The notes under the pieces: model-generated
What the model saw: only the letters and a program-made list of their open reading frames with translations
Told to the model about the DNA's origin: nothing
Database searches by the model: none
Origin: Sphingosinicella microcystinivorans
GTDB lineage: Bacteria; Pseudomonadota; Alphaproteobacteria; Sphingomonadales; Sphingomonadaceae
Reading direction: 5' to 3'
DNA: 64,000 bases
Assembly: GCF_027941835.1 (NCBI RefSeq)
Contig: NZ_CP116005.1
Coordinates: forward strand, 1,007,501 to 1,071,500
Shown here: one piece after another, positions 38,542 to 47,279 of the stretch
Layout of the letters: each line of letters starts with the position of its first letter
Position numbering within the stretch: the first letter of the stretch is position 1
Made by a program: the position numbers and the translations under genes

Positions 38542-38629
38542 GCCCACGTGGCGGAATTGGTAGACGCAAGGGACTTAAAATCCCTCGCCTGTTTCAGGCG
38601 TGCCGGTTCGATCCCGGCCGTGGGCACCA
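38542..38629 (+). tRNA. tRNA-Leu, anticodon UAA
   Basis: The acceptor stem GCCCACG (38542-38548) pairs with CGTGGGC (38619-38625), followed by A and an encoded CCA. The anticodon loop CTTAAAA (38574-38580) has UAA at 38576-38578 inside an AGGGA/TCCCT stem. A long variable arm and GGTTCGATCCC T-loop are as expected for a class II tRNA. It reads UUA and UUG. Such tRNA 3' ends are frequent integration sites. Confidence 0.98.
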
Positions 38630-38665
38630 GCTCGGCAGAGCAGCTCGAAGAACAGCCAAATCCAT

Positions 38666-38684
38666 TTGACATCCCGCATGTCAA
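38666..38684. promoter_or_regulatory. 19-bp inverted repeat, operator candidate for the secreted-protein gene
   Basis: TTGACAT-CCCGC-ATGTCAA has perfect 7-bp arms and lies 48 bp before the start codon at 38733, between the tRNA and the gene. The TTGACA part looks like a -35 box, but TATGAT follows after only 13 bases, which is too short for a standard promoter. A dimeric repressor or activator site is more likely. Confidence 0.5.
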
Positions 38685-38732
38685 TATGATGCTTGCCGCG
38701 CGGCGCATCGGTGCCGCTCTATTGGGGGACTT

Positions 38733-39284
38733 ATGAAAATCGCCATACCAGCGACCTGCTTTGCCTTGCTTTTTTCTGCCACATCCCTGCAAGCACAAGA
38801 CGCCAAGCCGGAAGACGTACAAGTTCAGGAAACGGTCCAAGCTTCGTCTCCGGAACCGGAAGTACAGGCGCCCGAACAACCTCCGGTTTCACGGGAACTG
38901 CCGGCCAGCACACAAGTACAAATAACGTCGGACAGCGAAATCTCATCGAAAGCCATCGAGGTCGGAAACAAATTCAACTTCACGGTCGTGAACGACGTGG
39001 TTGAAGGCGGTGCGGTCGCGATCCCGCGGGGATCGAAGGTCGAGGCCACGGTGACGTGGAAGACCGGCAAGGCCGTCGGCGGGAAATCCGGGAAGTTCGA
39101 ACTCAACTTCGACAAGATCAACGTGCGCGGCGTGGACTATCCGATGCGCGGCACCCATCGGCAGGAAGGCAAGGGCAACACCGTCGCCGCGGTCTTCGCG
39201 ACCTGGCTGGTGAGCGGCCGCTCCGCCGTGATGCTGCCCGGCCAGATGGTGACGGCATTTACGGACCGGCCGATCCCGTATTGA
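38733..39284 (+). CDS. Secreted protein of unknown function beside tRNA-Leu
   Basis: 183 residues. A signal peptide (MKIAIPATCFALLFSATSLQAQ) is followed by an acidic, Pro/Glu-rich stretch (24-60). The folded part begins VEGGAVAIPRGSKVEATVTWKTGKAVGGKSG and LNFDKINVRGVDYPM. No family is recognised with confidence. The IPRGSKVEATV wording resembles beta domains of VirB10/TrbI-like proteins, but no secretion genes are near. The first 250 bases are visibly more AT-rich than neighbours, which fits transfer at the tRNA. A strong terminator follows. Confidence 0.65.
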   Translation: MKIAIPATCFALLFSATSLQAQDAKPEDVQVQETVQASSPEPEVQAPEQPPVSRELPASTQVQITSDSEISSKAIEVGNKFNFTVVNDVVEGGAVAIPRGSKVEATVTWKTGKAVGGKSGKFELNFDKINVRGVDYPMRGTHRQEGKGNTVAAVFATWLVSGRSAVMLPGQMVTAFTDRPIPY

Positions 39285-39294
39285 TGCACTGACG

Positions 39295-39329
39295 AAAAGA
39301 GCATTCCGGAACCGTCCGAATGCTCTTTT
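39295..39329. terminator. Bidirectional intrinsic terminator
   Basis: AAAAGAGCATTC (39295-39306) pairs with GAATGCTCTTTT (39318-39329) in a 12-bp stem with an 11-nt loop. T-runs occur on both strands, so it ends the secreted-protein gene and the convergent small membrane-protein gene. Confidence 0.9.
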
Positions 39330-39342
39330 CTTTCCGCAGATG

Positions 39343-39705
39343 TCAGCGCGCCCTCCGCCCCTCGCGTCCGAGGGTCAGCGCGTGGGCCAGCGCCGCGAGG
39401 CCGAGCGCCAGCATCGCGGTGAGGACCACGCCGTAGAAGCCCGCGCCCTGCTTGGGCGGTCCGTAGAGCAGGTGGTCGAGCGTAGGGACGAGGAGCGAGA
39501 GAACGAGGCCGCAGAAGGCGCCCCATGCGGCGGCGAGGGCCGCGGGGCCGCGCTTCGTCGCCAGCGCGGCGACCGCGAGCGCACCGCCGACCAGCAGCTC
39601 GTCGAAGGCGAGCGGAACGAGGCGCGGGTTGCCCCACCAGCGGGCAAGCTCGCTCGCGGCAAGCAGGCCGCCGGCGGCGAAGGTGATGATGCGGAAGCGT
39701 TTCAT
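39343..39705 (-). CDS. Small membrane protein of unknown function
   Basis: 120 residues with three to four hydrophobic helices: about 7-18, 33-49, 56-75 and 89-110. It starts MKRFRIITFAAGGLLAASELARWW and ends in a basic tail (LTLGREGRRAR). I do not recognise a family. It is on its own transcript, sharing the bidirectional terminator with the secreted-protein gene. Confidence 0.65.
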   Translation of the reverse strand: MKRFRIITFAAGGLLAASELARWWGNPRLVPLAFDELLVGGALAVAALATKRGPAALAAAWGAFCGLVLSLLVPTLDHLLYGPPKQGAGFYGVVLTAMLALGLAALAHALTLGREGRRAR

Positions 39706-39827
39706 GCTTACCGGCTAACAGCAATCCGGGCGCAGGGCGAGCAGGCCGATCGCCCTCGTTAAGGATATTTACAGCCGTGTGACGGCATGATTCCCTGTGC
39801 CTGGGTTCCACAGGGAAGGAACTTGCG

Positions 39828-40118
39828 ATGCACGATGACGTACCGCGTAGCGTTGACGGTGAATTCGCCCGGCGGATGCAGGACTGGCGCCTGCTGACCG
39901 CCGACATCCTCTACCACATGCCGGACCACCCGCACGTGCTGCAGAGCTTCACGTGGCAGACGCTGGACGTGCCGCCGCGCTTTCCGCGGCTGATCGGGTT
40001 CCTCGATTTCTGGTCGCACAGCATCGACGGGATGCTGCACTCGGTGCGGATCATGCACGACGCGCTGATCCGCCCGGCCGAATACCGCTTCGTCGACCGC
40101 GAGCTGCGGCTGAACTGA
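39828..40118 (+). CDS. Usg family protein
   Basis: 96 residues. LLTADILYHMPDHPHVLQSFTWQTLD and PPRFPRLIGFLDFWSHSIDGMLHSVRIMHDALIRPAEYR (adjoining motifs) match the Usg-like family, named for a small gene upstream of trpF in Caulobacter and common in alphaproteobacteria. Its role is unknown. It is convergent with the PstS-like gene, 4 nt apart. Trp genes are not seen nearby. Confidence 0.85.
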   Translation: MHDDVPRSVDGEFARRMQDWRLLTADILYHMPDHPHVLQSFTWQTLDVPPRFPRLIGFLDFWSHSIDGMLHSVRIMHDALIRPAEYRFVDRELRLN

Positions 40119-40122
40119 CCGC

Positions 40123-41217
40123 CTACTTGAGCGCGGCGACGTCGAGCGGCGTCAGCGCGGCCGCGGCAGCCGCGCTCGCCTTGCGCTCGGCGTCCGGCTC
40201 GGCGATGAGGCCGCGCGACTTGAGGTAGCCTTCGGGGCCGAACGCCGCCTCGCTGGTGTATTCTTGAAGGAACACGGCGAGCGCCGGCTTGGCGCGGGCG
40301 TGCTCGCCCTTCACGTAGATGTAGAGTGGACGCGAGGCCGGGTAGGCGCCGCTGGCGATCGCCTCGTATTCCGGCGCGACGCCGCCCATCTTCACGCCCT
40401 CGATCTTGTCGAGGTTCTCTTCCAGATAGGAATAGCCGAAGATGCCGACCGCGGTGGGATTGGCGACGAGCTTCTGGACGATGAGGTTGTCGTTCTCGCC
40501 CGCCTCCACATAGGCGCCGTCCTCGCGGAGCCGAGTGCAGCGCGTCTTGTACTCGTTTTCGTTCGTGTCCTTCAGCGCCTTCAAATTCGGGAAGGTCGCG
40601 CAACCTACCTCCATCACGAGCTCGTTGAAGGCGTCGCGCGTGCCGGAGGTCGGCGGCGGGCCGAGCACCTCGATCTTGCGGTTCGGCAGCTTCGGGTCGA
40701 TCTGGTTCCACGTGGTGACGCTGTTCTTCGACCCGTCCGGCTTCGTCGCGGCGAGCGCGAGGAAGATCTGCGCGGGCGTCACGTCGAGATGCGCGTCGGA
40801 CTTCGCCTGCGCGATGGCGATGCCGTCGAGCCCGACCTGAACCTCGACGATCTGCTTGACGCCGTTCGCATTGCAAAGCTCGACCTCGCTCTTCTTGATG
40901 CGGCGCGAGGCGTTGGCGATGTCCGGATGCTGCGTGCCGACGCCGCCGCAGAACAATTTGATGCCGCCGCCGGTGCCGGTCGATTCGACGATCGGCGCCG
41001 CCGCCGCCGGGTACTTGCGGCGGAAGTTCTCGGCGACCGCCGTGGTGAACGGGTAGACCGTGGACGAGCCGACGATGCGCAGCGCCGGGCCGGAGACGTT
41101 CACGCCGCCGGTCGCGGCCGCCTCGCCGCCCTGCGGCGGCGTGGGCGCGGGGGACGAATCGCAGGCGGCGAGCGCCATGAGGCCGATACCGGCAAGAGCA
41201 AGGCTGGTGATGCGCAT
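40123..41217 (-). CDS. pstS: PstS-type phosphate-binding lipoprotein
   Basis: 364 residues from ATG 41217 (MRITSLALAGIGLMALAACDSS); the lipobox LAAC marks a lipoprotein. The phosphate-binding fold has ALRIVGSSTVYPFTTAVAENF, ESTGTGGGIKLFCGG and GPPPTSGTRDAFNELVME, as in PstS proteins of the alphaproteobacterial SphX-like type. The transporter genes pstCAB are not in the window. Four Pho half-sites in 11-bp phase lie upstream, so phosphate starvation control is likely. Confidence 0.92.
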   Translation of the reverse strand: MRITSLALAGIGLMALAACDSSPAPTPPQGGEAAATGGVNVSGPALRIVGSSTVYPFTTAVAENFRRKYPAAAAPIVESTGTGGGIKLFCGGVGTQHPDIANASRRIKKSEVELCNANGVKQIVEVQVGLDGIAIAQAKSDAHLDVTPAQIFLALAATKPDGSKNSVTTWNQIDPKLPNRKIEVLGPPPTSGTRDAFNELVMEVGCATFPNLKALKDTNENEYKTRCTRLREDGAYVEAGENDNLIVQKLVANPTAVGIFGYSYLEENLDKIEGVKMGGVAPEYEAIASGAYPASRPLYIYVKGEHARAKPALAVFLQEYTSEAAFGPEGYLKSRGLIAEPDAERKASAAAAAALTPLDVAALK

Positions 41218-41272
41218 GGGTCCGTGTCTCCGCTGAATGGACGGCCTGATCATGACGCCGCCCCTAGGCGTG

Positions 41273-41316
41273 TTCGATGACGCTTTGGTGACAGGGAGAT
41301 GTCGGCCGGGTGACAG
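41273..41316 (-). promoter_or_regulatory. Four Pho half-sites in tandem upstream of pstS
   Basis: On the minus strand four 11-base units occur in register: CTGTCAC (41316-41310), CCGACAT (41305-41299), CTGTCAC (41294-41288) and GCGTCAT (41283-41277), each with a four-base spacer. The PhoB consensus is CTGTCAT with an 11-bp period, so these match 6, 5, 6 and 5 of 7 positions. They lie 56-99 bp before the pstS start, inside the short polA-pstS gap. Confidence 0.75.
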
Positions 41317-41337
41317 AACCGATGTGCGCCCCTCCCG

Positions 41338-44154
41338 TCAGTGCGCCGCGTTCCAGTTGAGGCCGGTGCCGACATCGACGACGAGCGGCACCGTCATCGT
41401 CACGACCGGCGCGCAGGCATCCTCCATCACGCGCTTGATGACGGCACCGGCGACCGCGGCCTTGTCCGCCGGAACCTCGAACACGAGCTCGTCGTGCACC
41501 TGCAGCAGCATCCGCGCGTCCGAAAGCCCCTCGGCCTCCAGCGCGTCCTCGATGCGGATCATCGCGCGGCGGATGATGTCCGCCGCCGTGCCCTGCAACG
41601 GCGCGTTGATCGCGGCGCGCTCGCCGAAGGCGCGCTCGGCCTGGTTCGACGACCGGATGAGCGGCGTGTGGATGCGGCGGCCGAACAATGTTTCGACATA
41701 GCCGATGTCGCGCGCGCCCATCTTCGTGCGCTCCATGTAGTCGCGGATTCCGGGGAAGCGTTCGAAGTATTTCTTGATGTAGTCGGCGGCCATGCCGCGG
41801 TCGATGCCGAGGTTGCGCGCGAGGCCGAAGGCCGAGATGCCGTAGATGATGCCGAAATTGATCGCCTTCGCCTGACGGCGGACGAGCGGCGTCATCGCCG
41901 CCATCGGCACGCCGAACATCTCGGAGGCGGTCATGGCATGGATGTCGAGCCCGTCCGCGAACGCCTGCCGGAGCTGCGGGATCTCGGCGATCTCGGCGAG
42001 CAGCCGCAGCTCGATCTGGCTGTAGTCCGCCGAGAGCAGCACGTTCCCGTCCTCCGGCACGAAGGCGTCGCGGACCTTGCGGCCCTCGTCGGTGCGGACC
42101 GGGATGTTCTGGAGGTTGGGATCGGTGGAGGACAGGCGACCCGTGGTGGTGGAGGCGAGCGCGTAGCTGGTGTGCACGCGGCCCGTTTCCGGGTTGATCT
42201 GGTCCTGCAGCGTGTCGGTGTAGGTGGACTTGAGCTTGGCGAGCTGCCGCCAGTCCAGCACCTTCTGCGCGATAGCGATACCTTCGCCGGCGAGACGGTC
42301 GAGCACGTCGACATCCGTCGAATACGCGCCGGTCTTGGACGACTTCTTGCCGCCCTGAAGTCCCATCTGCTCGAACAGGATCTCGCCGAGCTGGCGCGGC
42401 GAGGCGACGTTGAACGGCCCGCCCGCGAGCGCGTGGATTTCCGCCTCCAGCCGTTCGAGGCCCTGCGCGTAGTCCGCCGAGAGGCGCGCGAGCGCCGCAC
42501 GGTCCACCTTGATGCCGCGCCGCTCCATGCGGACGAGCACGGGCGCGAGCGGACGTTCCAGCGTCTCGTAGACGCCGGTCACGTGCTCGCGCCACAGCCG
42601 CGGCTTCAGGTGCTGCCAGAGGCGCAGCGTGCAGTCGGCGTCCTCGGCGGCGTATCGCGTCGCGGCATCGAGCGGCACCTTGTCGAACGTGACCTGCGCC
42701 TTGCCGGTGCCCGCGACCTCCTTGAAGGCGATGGGCTTGTGACCGAGCAGCCGCTCCGAAAGCCCGTCCATGCCATGGCCCGCCGGGCCGCCGTTCTCGA
42801 GCGCCTTGCCCGAATCGAGCGCGTAGGAGATCAGCATCGTGTCGTCGAACGGCGTGATCGCGATGTCCTGCCGCGCCAGCACGAGCATGTCGTACTTGAG
42901 GTTCTGGCCGACCTTCAGCGTCGCCGGGTCCTCGAGCAGCGGTTTCAGGCGGGCGAGCGCCGCCGCGCGGTCCACCTGCACCGGCGTCTCGCCGAGCAGG
43001 CCTTCGCCCGCAACGTGGCCGAGCGGGATGTAGCAGGCGCGGTTCGGCGCGGTCGCGAGGCTGACGCCGACGAGATTGGCGCGCATCGCATCGAGATTGT
43101 CCGTCTCGGTATCGACCGCGACGGTGCCCGCCGCGTAGCTTTCCGCGATCCAGCGGTCGAGGTCTTCGAGCGTGGTGACGGTCTCGTACCTGTCGTGCTC
43201 GACGGGCAGCAGCGGCGGCGAGAAGGCGTCGGGCGGCGGCAGCGCCGCGCCGGGCGCGCCGCCTGCCGCTTCCGCCGCCGCGTGCTTGCCGAGCTTCGAG
43301 AGCAGCGAGCGGAAGCCGTGCTTCTTGAAGAACGCCGCGAGCGGCTCGTGCGGCGGGTCCTTGAGCGCGAAGGTCTCGATCGGCTCGGGGAGCGGCCAGT
43401 CGGTCTTCAGCGTCACCAGCACGCGCGACATGCGGATGTCGTCGGTGCTTGACTCGATCGTCTCGCGCAGCTTGTCGCGCTTGATCTCGCCCGCGCGGGC
43501 GATCAGCGTCTCGACGTCGCCGAACTGCTGGATGAGCTGCGTCGCCGTCTTGGGGCCGACACCGCGCACGCCGGGGATGTTGTCCACCGCGTCGCCCATC
43601 AGCGACAGCACCTCGCCGACCTTGGTGGGTGGCACGCCGAACTTCTCCTCGACGTGCGCGACGTCGATCCTGAGGTCGCGCATCGTATCGAGCATGTCGA
43701 TGCCGCCGCCGACAAGCTGCATCAGGTCCTTGTCGGACGAGACGATGGTGACGCGCATACCGTCGTCGCGGGCCTTCACGGCGTAGGCGGCGATGATGTC
43801 GTCCGCCTCGATCCCCACCTCCTCGATGCACGGCACCGAGAAGGCGCGCACGGCGTCGCGGATCAGCGGGAACTGCGGCACGAGGTCCTCGGGCGGCTCC
43901 GGCCGGTTCGCCTTGTATTCGGGGTAAAGCTCCATGCGGAAGCTGTGCTTCGAGGCATCGAGCACCACGGCGAGATGCGTCGGCCCCTCGCCCCGGTTCA
44001 GCTCCTCGATCAGCTTCCAGAGCATCGCCGTGAACCCGAACACGGCATTGACCGGCGTGCCCTCGGGGTCGGTGAGCGGCGGCAGGCGGTGATAGGCACG
44101 GAAGATGAAGCTCGACCCGTCGACGAGGTAGAGATGCTGGGGGGAGTCGGTCAT
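41338..44154 (-). CDS. polA: DNA polymerase I
   Basis: 938 residues with all three domains. The 5'-3' exonuclease (1-290) begins LYLVDGSSFIFRAYHRLPPL, and the 3'-5' exonuclease (about 340-530) keeps the metal site in VAVDTETDNLDAM, so proofreading should be present. The polymerase shows LLSADYSQIELRLLAEIA, KAINFGIIYGISAFG and QVHDELVFEVPAD. It replaces primers and fills repair gaps. It is followed by pstS after a 120-bp gap with the Pho boxes. Confidence 0.98.
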   Translation of the reverse strand: MTDSPQHLYLVDGSSFIFRAYHRLPPLTDPEGTPVNAVFGFTAMLWKLIEELNRGEGPTHLAVVLDASKHSFRMELYPEYKANRPEPPEDLVPQFPLIRDAVRAFSVPCIEEVGIEADDIIAAYAVKARDDGMRVTIVSSDKDLMQLVGGGIDMLDTMRDLRIDVAHVEEKFGVPPTKVGEVLSLMGDAVDNIPGVRGVGPKTATQLIQQFGDVETLIARAGEIKRDKLRETIESSTDDIRMSRVLVTLKTDWPLPEPIETFALKDPPHEPLAAFFKKHGFRSLLSKLGKHAAAEAAGGAPGAALPPPDAFSPPLLPVEHDRYETVTTLEDLDRWIAESYAAGTVAVDTETDNLDAMRANLVGVSLATAPNRACYIPLGHVAGEGLLGETPVQVDRAAALARLKPLLEDPATLKVGQNLKYDMLVLARQDIAITPFDDTMLISYALDSGKALENGGPAGHGMDGLSERLLGHKPIAFKEVAGTGKAQVTFDKVPLDAATRYAAEDADCTLRLWQHLKPRLWREHVTGVYETLERPLAPVLVRMERRGIKVDRAALARLSADYAQGLERLEAEIHALAGGPFNVASPRQLGEILFEQMGLQGGKKSSKTGAYSTDVDVLDRLAGEGIAIAQKVLDWRQLAKLKSTYTDTLQDQINPETGRVHTSYALASTTTGRLSSTDPNLQNIPVRTDEGRKVRDAFVPEDGNVLLSADYSQIELRLLAEIAEIPQLRQAFADGLDIHAMTASEMFGVPMAAMTPLVRRQAKAINFGIIYGISAFGLARNLGIDRGMAADYIKKYFERFPGIRDYMERTKMGARDIGYVETLFGRRIHTPLIRSSNQAERAFGERAAINAPLQGTAADIIRRAMIRIEDALEAEGLSDARMLLQVHDELVFEVPADKAAVAGAVIKRVMEDACAPVVTMTVPLVVDVGTGLNWNAAH

Positions 44155-44190
44155 GGACGTGCGTGTAGCAAGCCGCGCCCCGATTGGCGA

Positions 44191-45780
44191 CTACGGGATG
44201 AGCACCGTGTCCTCGGCGGTGGGCGAGGGTTGAGGGTAATCGAGCGTGTAATGAAGCCCGCGGCTTTCGTGGCGGCGGAGCGCCGAGCGGACGATGAGGT
44301 CGGCGGCGGTCAGAAGATTGCGAAGCTCGATGAGGTCGGGCGTCACGCGGAAGTGGCCGTAATAGTCCTCGACCTCCGCGGTCAGCATCTTGATGCGGTG
44401 GGCGGCGCGCTCCAGACGCTTGGTGGTGCGGACGATGCCGACATAGTTCCACATGAACCGGCGGATTTCCGTCCAGTTCTGCTTGATGACGACCTCTTCG
44501 TCCGAATCGGTGACGCGGCTTTCGTCCCACGCGCGGATGGCGGGCGGATCGGCGAGCCCGTCCCAGTTCGCGGTGATGTGCTTCGCGGCGGCCTCCCCGA
44601 ACACGAAGCATTCGAGGAGCGAGTTGGAGGCGAGGCGGTTCGCGCCGTGGAGGCCGGAGTGGCTGACCTCGCCCGCCGCGTAGAGGCCGGGAAGGTCGGT
44701 GCGCCCATCGCGGTCGATGACGACGCCGCCGCAGGTGTAATGCTGTGCAGGGACGACCGGGATCGGCGCCTTCGTCATGTCGATGCCGAGGCCGAGCAGC
44801 TTCTCGTGGATGTTCGGGAAGTGATGCTTCACGAACTCGGGCCCCTGATGGCTGATGTCGAGGTGCACGTAATCGAGGCCGAGACGCTTGATCTCGTGGT
44901 CGATGGCGCGGGCGACGATGTCGCGCGGCGCAAGCTCGGCGCGGCTGTCGAAGCGCGGCATGAAGCGCTCGCCGCCGCCGGGAACGCCGGGCGGCAATTT
45001 GAGATGCCCGCCTTCGCCGCGCACCGCCTCGGTGATGAGGAAGTTCTTGACCTCGAGGTTGTAGAGGCAGGTCGGGTGGAACTGCATGAATTCCATGTTG
45101 GCGACGCGGCAGCCCGCACGCCACGCCATGGCGATGCCGTCCCCGGTCGCACCGCGCGGCGCGGTGGAAAACAAATAGGTGCGGCCCGCGCCGCCGGTGG
45201 CGAGCACGGTGGCGCGCGCCGTCAGCGTCTCGACGCGGCCCGTGGCGCGGTCGAGCGCGTAGACGCCCCAGACATGGCCGTCGCCCGAATAGCGCTCGCC
45301 GTGGCGGCTGGTGACGAGGTCGATGCCTACCCGGTCCGGCAGCAGCGTGATGTTGGGGCTGGCGGCAGCAGCCTTTTCGAGCGCCTGCTGCACCGCCCAG
45401 CCGGTCGCGTCGTCGACGTGGACGATGCGGCGGTGGCTGTGCCCGCCCTCGCGCGTCAGGTGCCAGCGCTCGGTGCCGCCTTCGTTGAAGGGCACGCCGA
45501 TCTCGGCGAGCCGCTCGATCGCGGCGGGGGCGTTCTCGACGACGAACTCGACGATGTCGCGGTGATTGAGCCCCGCGCCCGCCACCATCGTGTCCTCGAT
45601 GTGGCTTTCGAACGTGTCGCCCGGCTCCAGCACCGCGGCGATGCCGCCCTGCGCCCACGCCGTGGACCCGGCGGAAAGGTCCGCCTTCGACAGCACGCCG
45701 ACGCGGAAATGCTGCGCGAGGTTGAGCGCGCAGGTCAGCCCCGCCGCGCCCGAACCGATGACGAGGACGTCGAACTGCAT
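44191..45780 (-). CDS. nadB: L-aspartate oxidase
   Basis: 529 residues. It oxidises aspartate to iminoaspartate in NAD synthesis. The FAD-binding start is FDVLVIGSGAAGLTCALNL, with AQGGIAAVLEPGD, ATGGAGRTYLFSTAP and the active-site HYTCGGVVIDRDGRTDLPGLYAAGEV (two motifs) typical of NadB. The succinate-dehydrogenase type C-terminal helix domain is complete. nadA and nadC are not in the window. The start lies 1 nt after the ABC ATPase stop. Confidence 0.96.
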   Translation of the reverse strand: MQFDVLVIGSGAAGLTCALNLAQHFRVGVLSKADLSAGSTAWAQGGIAAVLEPGDTFESHIEDTMVAGAGLNHRDIVEFVVENAPAAIERLAEIGVPFNEGGTERWHLTREGGHSHRRIVHVDDATGWAVQQALEKAAAASPNITLLPDRVGIDLVTSRHGERYSGDGHVWGVYALDRATGRVETLTARATVLATGGAGRTYLFSTAPRGATGDGIAMAWRAGCRVANMEFMQFHPTCLYNLEVKNFLITEAVRGEGGHLKLPPGVPGGGERFMPRFDSRAELAPRDIVARAIDHEIKRLGLDYVHLDISHQGPEFVKHHFPNIHEKLLGLGIDMTKAPIPVVPAQHYTCGGVVIDRDGRTDLPGLYAAGEVSHSGLHGANRLASNSLLECFVFGEAAAKHITANWDGLADPPAIRAWDESRVTDSDEEVVIKQNWTEIRRFMWNYVGIVRTTKRLERAAHRIKMLTAEVEDYYGHFRVTPDLIELRNLLTAADLIVRSALRRHESRGLHYTLDYPQPSPTAEDTVLIP

Positions 45781-45781
45781 G

Positions 45782-46702
45782 TCAGGCGGCCTGTTGCTGC
45801 GTGAGGTGGAGGAACACGTCCTCGAGGTCCGCCTCGCGGGTCGAAACGTCGACGATGCCGAGGCCGGTGGCGCTGATCGCCTGCAGCAGCTCGCCCGCGG
45901 TGAGCACGCCGCGATTGTAGGTGAGGGCGAGCTGGCGGGGGCCGAGCAGCTCCGCCTTCTCGGCGGGGAGCCCAGCGGGCGGCGTTTCGAGGTCGCGGTC
46001 CACCGTGACGATCAGGCACTTCTCCTGCGCGCTGGCGAGCAACGCGTGCGTCTCGTCGTTCGCCACCACCTCGCCGTGGTTGATGATGGCGATGCGGTCG
46101 CAAAGCTCCTCGGCCTCTTCGAGATAGTGCGTGGTGAGCACCACCGTCGTTCCCGCCGCGTGCAGCTCGCGCACGTAGGACCAGAGCTGCTGGCGAAGCT
46201 CGATGTCGACGCCCGCGGTGGGCTCGTCGAGGATCAGGATCGGCGGGTTGTGGACGAGCGCCTTGCCGATCAGCAGACGCCGCTTCATGCCGCCCGACAG
46301 CGTGCGGGCGTAGGCGTGCGCCTTGTCTTCGAGGCGCAGCGCGCGGAGAATCTCCATCGAGCGCCGCTCGGCCTTCGGCACGGCATAGAGCCCGGCCTGA
46401 ATCTCCAGCGCCTCGTAGGGCGTGAAGAAGGCGTCGAACAGGATCTCCTGCGGCACGATGCCGATGGCGCGCTTGGCGTTCCTCGTATCGCGGTCGATAT
46501 CGAAGCCCCAGATGCGCGCGGTGCCGCCGGTCTTGTTGACGAGCCCCGCGAGGATGTTGATCAGCGTCGACTTGCCCGCGCCGTTCGGGCCGAGCAGGCC
46601 GAAGATCCGGCCGCGCGGCACATCGAAGCTGACGCCTTTCAGGGCGCGCTTGCCGTCCGAATAGGTTTTTTCGAGGTCACGGATTTCGATGGCGGGCTGC
46701 AT
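45782..46702 (-). CDS. ABC-2 type transporter ATP-binding protein (YadG-like)
   Basis: 306 residues. Walker A is [19 protein letters not shown], the signature is [16 protein letters not shown], and Walker B is [16 protein letters not shown]; the H-loop is [12 protein letters not shown]. The C-terminal domain (about 225-305) is the DrrA/YadG type. The matching membrane permease gene (YadH-like) is not beside it: nadB is on one side and the host-attachment gene on the other. It could pair with a distant permease. Confidence 0.93.
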   Translation of the reverse strand: MQPAIEIRDLEKTYSDGKRALKGVSFDVPRGRIFGLLGPNGAGKSTLINILAGLVNKTGGTARIWGFDIDRDTRNAKRAIGIVPQEILFDAFFTPYEALEIQAGLYAVPKAERRSMEILRALRLEDKAHAYARTLSGGMKRRLLIGKALVHNPPILILDEPTAGVDIELRQQLWSYVRELHAAGTTVVLTTHYLEEAEELCDRIAIINHGEVVANDETHALLASAQEKCLIVTVDRDLETPPAGLPAEKAELLGPRQLALTYNRGVLTAGELLQAISATGLGIVDVSTREADLEDVFLHLTQQQAA

Positions 46703-46745
46703 GGACGCCTCGCATAGCGCGGACGCCCATGCCCGCCAAGCGGAC

Positions 46746-47186
46746 TTACGCGGCCTCCACCATCGCGGCGATGGCGTCGGGCGGCAGGTTGGTCGCTTCC
46801 TTGGCGATCTCGGCGACGATGCGGTCCGCGACCTCCTTGTGGTAGTGCTTGCGCATCTCGCCGAGCGTGGCGGGCGGCGCGATGACGATGAGGCGCCCGG
46901 TCTTGCCCGCCAGCGCGCGCTTTTTCAGGATCTCGGCGACCTCGACGGCGAAACGATCCTCCGCGAGCTGCTTGAAGTCCGTCTCCTCGTAGCCGTGCCG
47001 CCGCGTGCCGACGCTCTGGAAGCTGCGGCCGGGCCGGTCGCTCGAAAGCTCGCGGTCGGGAAGCAGCTCCTGCGCCTCCTCGCGGATCACCTGGAGATCG
47101 GGGAACTTCGTGTCGCCTTCATTGACGAGCAGCAGCAGCTTGCGCCCGTCCGCAACGCAAATCTCGGTCTTGTGCTGGAGGATCAT
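46746..47186 (-). CDS. Host-attachment family protein (baeRF-like)
   Basis: 146 residues from ATG 47186 ([25 protein letters not shown]), with GAGAG upstream. It carries [27 protein letters not shown] and [25 protein letters not shown], the pattern of the Host_attach family, which is related in fold to archaeal release-factor domains. The name comes from Agrobacterium attachment mutants; the molecular role is unsettled. It diverges from serS over 93 bp. Confidence 0.85.
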   Translation of the reverse strand: MILQHKTEICVADGRKLLLLVNEGDTKFPDLQVIREEAQELLPDRELSSDRPGRSFQSVGTRRHGYEETDFKQLAEDRFAVEVAEILKKRALAGKTGRLIVIAPPATLGEMRKHYHKEVADRIVAEIAKEATNLPPDAIAAMVEAA

Positions 47187-47279
47187 GGCGTCTCTCTTTT
47201 CTGCCTGTGTGTGAAGCTTCAACGAAGCATGGCGAAACCGGTTGCGGGCCAAAGGCCGCCGTTCCATAGAGCCTTCGCC

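Noticed and set aside
38666-38690. TTGACA and TATGAT as a sigma-70 promoter
   Set aside because: The spacer is 13 bp rather than 16-18, and TTGACA is one arm of a perfect inverted repeat, which explains it better.
38542-39330. Genomic island inserted at tRNA-Leu
   Set aside because: Only one AT-richer gene follows, no integrase is present, and I found no second copy of the tRNA 3' end downstream in the window.
41264-45658. Long minus-strand open frame antisense or out of frame with polA and nadB
   Set aside because: It has no recognisable motif, is dominated by Arg/Gly/Ala/His, and overlaps two clear genes.
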